From an uncultured Pseudomonadota bacterium (lineage in GTDB: Bacteria > Pseudomonadota > Alphaproteobacteria > Rs-D84), in contig CAMZFU010000010.1 in the NCBI GenBank assembly GCA_947306185.1, forward strand, positions 1-25,628: a stretch of 25,628 bases of DNA, read 5' to 3'. This document shows positions 21,986 through 25,628 of this stretch, in pieces (position 1 is the stretch's first letter; each line of letters starts with the position of its first letter). A program made the translations under genes and the position numbers. Below the pieces are notes generated by a model that saw only the letters and a program-made list of their open reading frames with translations, was not told the origin of the DNA and ran no database searches.

Positions 21986-23293
21986 CTATTTTTTCTGATT
22001 CAATATATCGTCCGATTTTATATATTCGGGCGATTTTTTTTGCAGTTTTGTCTTTGCACGTTTCGCATATTCACGTGATTTTTCCGATGATTTTTGCATA
22101 CGATAATATTCCGCCATTGCCCAATCAGAACGGCCATCGTTTTCGCCATATGCGCGTGCCAATGTCCAATAAGAAAGCGGTGTTTCATCAACCAATATAA
22201 CCCGTTTGCATAATTCTATTGCACGGTCTTTGTCGCCTGGTTTATTGCGTTCAGTCAGAACCAACGCCAATGCGGTTTCTATTTGTGGGGATTTCGGGCG
22301 CAATTTTAATGCGCGTTCATATGCACTTACACTGTCGTCATAATGCCCATATGCATATTCTATATCACCCAACAGTTCATACAAATACGGATTATTCGGT
22401 GAACGCGAAACAAGTGTTTTACATCCAACCAATGCGCCATCCAAATTTCCGCCACGCATATTTGCAATCGCACGGGCATATATTGCCGCATCTGATTTAT
22501 CAGAATACGGGTAAAGTGTCTTTACACGTTCTGCATTGTCCAAATATCCAACTAATTTTGCGCGCACCATTGCATATTGTTGAATCATATCAGCAGAATC
22601 AGATTTAAATTTTTTGTTTTTAATTTCTGGCGAATCCAATTTATCGCGAACATTTTTCAAGCGTTCCGATGTAAGTGGGTGATTGATTGCATTCGGATTA
22701 ACCTTGGATTCTATGTGCGAAGTCATATCGTTCATTTGATTAAATACATCCAAGAATCCGTTCGGATTTACCCCCGCGCGCACCATAAGGTTTAATCCCA
22801 TATCATCGGCCATACGTTCTTCGTCACGCGAAAAAAACAATATTGATTGTCGTGCAATTGATGTCGCGCCCGCCATAACACCCGCACCCAACGACGGATT
22901 TCCACCCGCCACCATAAGGCCAACACCAAGTGCCTGAATCAACATTGTACGTTTCATTTCGGCATCCATTGCCGCAGACATTTGTGCCATATGTCCCCCA
23001 ATCATATGCCCCATTTCGTGTGCGACAACTGCGCGTAATGCATTCGGCGATGTAATGCGTGTTAGTAATCCGGTATAGATATAAACATCTTCACCACTCA
23101 TAACAAACGCATTGAAATCGTCATTGTTCACAATATAAACCTGCATACGCGATGGTGATATGTCCGCCGCCGTTGCCAATGGTGCGATAATTTCTTTGAC
23201 CACAGATTCTATTTCTGTATCGTTGATAAGTGATGCCGCATTTGCATAAATCGGACAAAGTACGCAAAATAAAATCGCAAATAATTTTCGCAT
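21986..23293 (-). CDS. M48-family metalloprotease with TPR domain (BepA/YfgC-like)
   Basis: The protein has 435 residues. The signal peptide ends 'IYANA|ASL' (residue 19), so it acts in the periplasm. The zinc site is 'HEMGH' at 92-96 with the third ligand in 'DEERMADDMG' (E159, D163). 'FNAFVMSGEDVYIYTGLL' is the characteristic strand before it, and 'NHPLTSERL' (204-212) is the conserved His-Pro loop. A hydrophobic hairpin (116-145) fits the family. Residues about 235-425 contain TPRs, the clearest being 'YELLGDIEYAYGHYDDSVSA'. BepA-like enzymes degrade or help assemble outer-membrane proteins such as LptD. The ATG overlaps the recG stop as TAATG with a G-rich site upstream, so translation is coupled to recG. 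Confidence 0.93.
   Translation of the reverse strand: MRKLFAILFCVLCPIYANAASLINDTEIESVVKEIIAPLATAADISPSRMQVYIVNNDDFNAFVMSGEDVYIYTGLLTRITSPNALRAVVAHEMGHMIGGHMAQMSAAMDAEMKRTMLIQALGVGLMVAGGNPSLGAGVMAGATSIARQSILFFSRDEERMADDMGLNLMVRAGVNPNGFLDVFNQMNDMTSHIESKVNPNAINHPLTSERLKNVRDKLDSPEIKNKKFKSDSADMIQQYAMVRAKLVGYLDNAERVKTLYPYSDKSDAAIYARAIANMRGGNLDGALVGCKTLVSRSPNNPYLYELLGDIEYAYGHYDDSVSAYERALKLRPKSPQIETALALVLTERNKPGDKDRAIELCKRVILVDETPLSYWTLARAYGENDGRSDWAMAEYYRMQKSSEKSREYAKRAKTKLQKKSPEYIKSDDILNQKK
22007..22041 (+). terminator. Terminator of rph inside the convergent protease gene
   Basis: ATCGTCCGA (22007-22015) pairs with TCGGGCGAT (22026-22034) with one G-U pair and a 10-nt loop, followed by eight T. 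It lies 27 bp past the rph stop and within the last codons of the M48 gene on the other strand. Confidence 0.8.
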
Positions 23294-25344
23294 TACGCCC
23301 CCAACGTTGTTGACCTATCAAACACATACATTAAATCACGCACCCACGGTTCGACCGTAACCATATCGGCCGCCGCACGTGATGCCAATTTGAATAAATC
23401 CCGATGTTCACGATACGCAACAAAATGGTAATTTATCCATCCACTTTGGCGTGTACCAAGTAATTCGCCGACACCACGCATCATTAAATCTTGTTCGGCA
23501 ATTACAAATCCATCATCTGTTTCCACCAAAACATCCAACCGTTTAAGGCCGTCTGGCGAAACATTATTTCCATATAATAATATACAGAACGATTGTGCCC
23601 CACCACGTCCAACACGACCGCGCAATTGGTGCAATGCGGCAAGTCCAAATCTTTCCGCATTTTCAATTACAATTATTGTTGCATCGGGGACATCGATTCC
23701 GACCTCTATGACCGTGGTGGCGACAAGTATTTTTATATCAGAATTTTTATCGGCGAATTTTGCCATAACCGCATCACGTTCATTCTTCGGCATTTGCCCA
23801 TGAACAAGACCGACGCATGTAAAATGTTTTTTTAATTCTTCATAACGATATTCCGCCGCCGTTGCATCAGATTCTTCGGAATCCGCAACCAATGGGCACA
23901 CCCAAAATACCTTGGCCCCCGATGCAATTTGCGGTTTTAAATGTTCCATCAATGCACCAACGCGCAATATTGGTAATTTTGTTGTTTTAATTGGGATACG
24001 TCCGGCAGGTTTTTCTTTGATTATGGAAATATCCATATCGCCATATATTGTCATAGACAACGTGCGTGGAATTGGCGTTGCCGATAAAGCAAGGACGTCC
24101 GGATTATTCCCCTTGGCACGCAAAGATTCACGTTGTGCAACACCGAAACGATGCTGTTCGTCAATAATTACTAAACCCAAATCTTTATAAATAACATCTT
24201 CGGAAAACAGTGCATGCGTTCCAACAACCAAACGCGTGCGCCCTGACCGCAATGATGTCAATTTTTCACGACGCGCGACGCCTTTATCACGACCCGTGAG
24301 TATATCGCATACCAAACCCAATTTATCGCACAGCGGTTTAAGTTTCGCATAATGTTGCCCCGCCAACGTATCGGTCGGGGCCAGCAATGCCGTTTGTCCC
24401 CCGAATTCCGCCATCATAATTGTCGCCGCCATTGCAACCATTGTTTTACCACAACCAACATCCCCTTGGACCAGACGCATCATTGGAAATGGGCGCGACA
24501 TATCTGTTTTAATTTCATCTATTACCTGCTTTTGACCACCCGTTAAATCAAACGGCAACGATGTATAGAATTTCTCCAACAAGTCATATTTCTTTTGTCT
24601 TACAGTGCGACGATGCCGTTCATCATTGCGTGTGCGGCGGCTTATTGCAATTGCGGTTTGGTGTGCCAACAATTCAAAATACGCCAATTTCATAATATCA
24701 TCGGCATTTGGCAATAAATCGGCATTTGTTTTCGCGAAGTGCGCATTACGTAATGATTCAAAGAATTCAACAATATGTTCATCTTCACCGACAAGTTTCG
24801 TATCAAAATCGGTAAAAACTTGGTCGCGAATATTTGTAAAAGTTTTCTGTGTAATACCTTCGCCGGATGGGTATATTGCCTGAATCTTTGGTATTTTATC
24901 GGCATTGGTCGGCTCTTCGACAAAGTCCGGATGATTTATTGTTGGTGTGGCACCTGGTTCCAATTTACCACTAACGATGCGCCATTCACCAATCGGGAAC
25001 TTTTTCACCCAATAATCCAAGAAATTGGTATTAAAGAATTGAATAACAACCGTTTTACCGGTCTTGTCGGCACAGGTTATACGTGTCGGCCGCCGGCGGC
25101 GACCAAATGTCTGGCCGGATTTAACGGATTTAACCTGAACCATAATTGTAATGACCTCCCCTGGTGTTGCGGTCGCCACAGAATCTATGATGCCACGATC
25201 TTTGACATATGACGGGATATGCAACATAAAATCCAGTATTCGCCGGCCACCCAGCAAATCGGCAAAACGCATTGCCAATACGGGCCCCACCCCGCGAATA
25301 AATTGCAGGTCAGTGTTTAGAAAATCAAACAATTCTTTCTTCAT
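23293..25344 (-). CDS. recG: ATP-dependent DNA helicase RecG
   Basis: The protein has 683 residues from the ATG at 25344; the frame extends to a TTG at 25377, which has no ribosome site. RecG reverses stalled forks and branch-migrates Holliday junctions. The N-terminal wedge region has 'FIRGVGPVLAMRFADLLG' and 'DFMLHIPSYVKDRG', with an OB-fold (about 60-165) after it. Helicase motifs: Walker A 'GDVGCGKT' (294-301), 'DEQH' (395-398), 'LSATPIPRTL', 'VHGQMPKNERD', 'TTVIEVGIDVPDAT' and 'QLRGRVGRG'. 'EQDLMMRGVGELLGTRQSG' is the RecG-specific C-terminal segment. Length is near the family norm. The stop overlaps the M48 start by one base. The upstream region offers only a weak promoter (TTGCCT...TATTTT). 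Confidence 0.97.
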   Translation of the reverse strand: MKKELFDFLNTDLQFIRGVGPVLAMRFADLLGGRRILDFMLHIPSYVKDRGIIDSVATATPGEVITIMVQVKSVKSGQTFGRRRRPTRITCADKTGKTVVIQFFNTNFLDYWVKKFPIGEWRIVSGKLEPGATPTINHPDFVEEPTNADKIPKIQAIYPSGEGITQKTFTNIRDQVFTDFDTKLVGEDEHIVEFFESLRNAHFAKTNADLLPNADDIMKLAYFELLAHQTAIAISRRTRNDERHRRTVRQKKYDLLEKFYTSLPFDLTGGQKQVIDEIKTDMSRPFPMMRLVQGDVGCGKTMVAMAATIMMAEFGGQTALLAPTDTLAGQHYAKLKPLCDKLGLVCDILTGRDKGVARREKLTSLRSGRTRLVVGTHALFSEDVIYKDLGLVIIDEQHRFGVAQRESLRAKGNNPDVLALSATPIPRTLSMTIYGDMDISIIKEKPAGRIPIKTTKLPILRVGALMEHLKPQIASGAKVFWVCPLVADSEESDATAAEYRYEELKKHFTCVGLVHGQMPKNERDAVMAKFADKNSDIKILVATTVIEVGIDVPDATIIVIENAERFGLAALHQLRGRVGRGGAQSFCILLYGNNVSPDGLKRLDVLVETDDGFVIAEQDLMMRGVGELLGTRQSGWINYHFVAYREHRDLFKLASRAAADMVTVEPWVRDLMYVFDRSTTLGA

Positions 25345-25410
25345 ATATGTTAAAAATACTAAATTCTCACAGCACAAGGCAAGCAGAAATACAAATCCAC
25401 TCCCTTTTGC

Positions 25411-25440
25411 TTGACATTTTATTTTTTTGTGTCATATATA
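25411..25440 (+). promoter_or_regulatory. Promoter of the right-end membrane protein gene
   Basis: A consensus TTGACA (25411-25416) is followed after 18 bp by TATATA (25435-25440), 34 bp before the start codon. Confidence 0.6.
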
Positions 25441-25474
25441 GAACATAAAAAAACAAAATATAAGGGAGTTTTAA

Positions 25475-25628
25475 ATGGCAGAAGTACAATATGATGACAT
25501 TCCGTCTGAAAATGAACGTGGTAAAACCGTAAAAACTATTGCATGGACAGCCGCTGTTGTATTGGCTGCGGGTTTTATCATTCAAAGAGTTATGTACGCC
25601 AACAATAAAGAACCTGTTGTAGATACTG
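25475..25628 (+). CDS. Single-pass membrane protein, partial (runs off right end)
   Basis: The ATG follows AAGGGAG by six bases; 51 codons are visible without a stop. The product begins with an acidic cytoplasmic segment ('MAEVQYDDIPSENERGK') and then a hydrophobic helix (about 22-37, 'TIAWTAAVVLAAGFII'), followed by 'QRVMYANNKEPVVDT'. This fits a type II membrane anchor with the bulk outside the membrane. The family cannot be recognised from this fragment. It diverges from recG. Confidence 0.75.
   Translation, partial: MAEVQYDDIPSENERGKTVKTIAWTAAVVLAAGFIIQRVMYANNKEPVVDT

Overview
The window looks like a chromosomal segment of an AT-rich Gram-negative bacterium. Outer-membrane barrels, lipoproteins, a two-subunit-type acetyl-CoA carboxylase carboxyltransferase and an alphaproteobacterial flavour to several housekeeping proteins suggest a reduced-genome, host- or gut-associated alphaproteobacterium (Rs-D84/RF32-like lineages are a plausible home). 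That placement is inference; no rRNA is present. Standard stops, including TGA, are used. Many genes have readable sigma70-type promoters and AAGGAG ribosome sites.

Left part (1-2469): the edge of a mobile element. A P4-type tyrosine integrase runs off the left end. Upstream of it lie a 62-residue AlpA/Xis-type helix-turn-helix protein, about 0.7 kb of non-coding DNA with a promoter/palindrome and a duplicated 14-mer, and an ADP-ribosylglycohydrolase with its own promoter. Next (2598-5191, minus strand) is a three-gene cell-wall operon: a lipoprotein penicillin-binding transpeptidase without the usual N-terminal pedestal, a divergent FtsW/RodA-type SEDS polymerase and a small three-helix membrane protein.

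Middle part (5509-15308): an envelope and accessory region. An outer-membrane beta-barrel gene diverges from a row of four secreted proteins (6382-8913) sharing a signal peptide and 'YVxGAY...KQDKL'-like or coiled-coil, tail-fibre-like segments. After these come an unrecognised 281-residue protein, a TfoX N-terminal-domain protein, a small helical protein, trpS, a lipoprotein with a GH24 lysozyme-like domain plus TPRs and a glycine-rich C-terminus, an unrecognised 246-residue protein, and two tandem paralogues of an unrecognised family.

Right part (15446-25628): tRNA-Ser(GCU), then a large autotransporter whose passenger carries GGA[ILV] and FxxN repeats like chlamydial Pmp proteins. It is followed by a DUF1653 protein, a HU/IHF gene coupled to a fused AccD-AccA carboxyltransferase, RNase PH with a terminator buried in the convergent neighbour, and recG overlapping a BepA-like M48 metalloprotease/TPR gene. 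The start of an unrecognised single-pass membrane protein runs off the right end.

The most interesting material is the secreted-protein cluster, the minimal transpeptidase/SEDS operon, the GH24-TPR lipoprotein and the Pmp-like autotransporter. Together they suggest a lineage-specific cell envelope.
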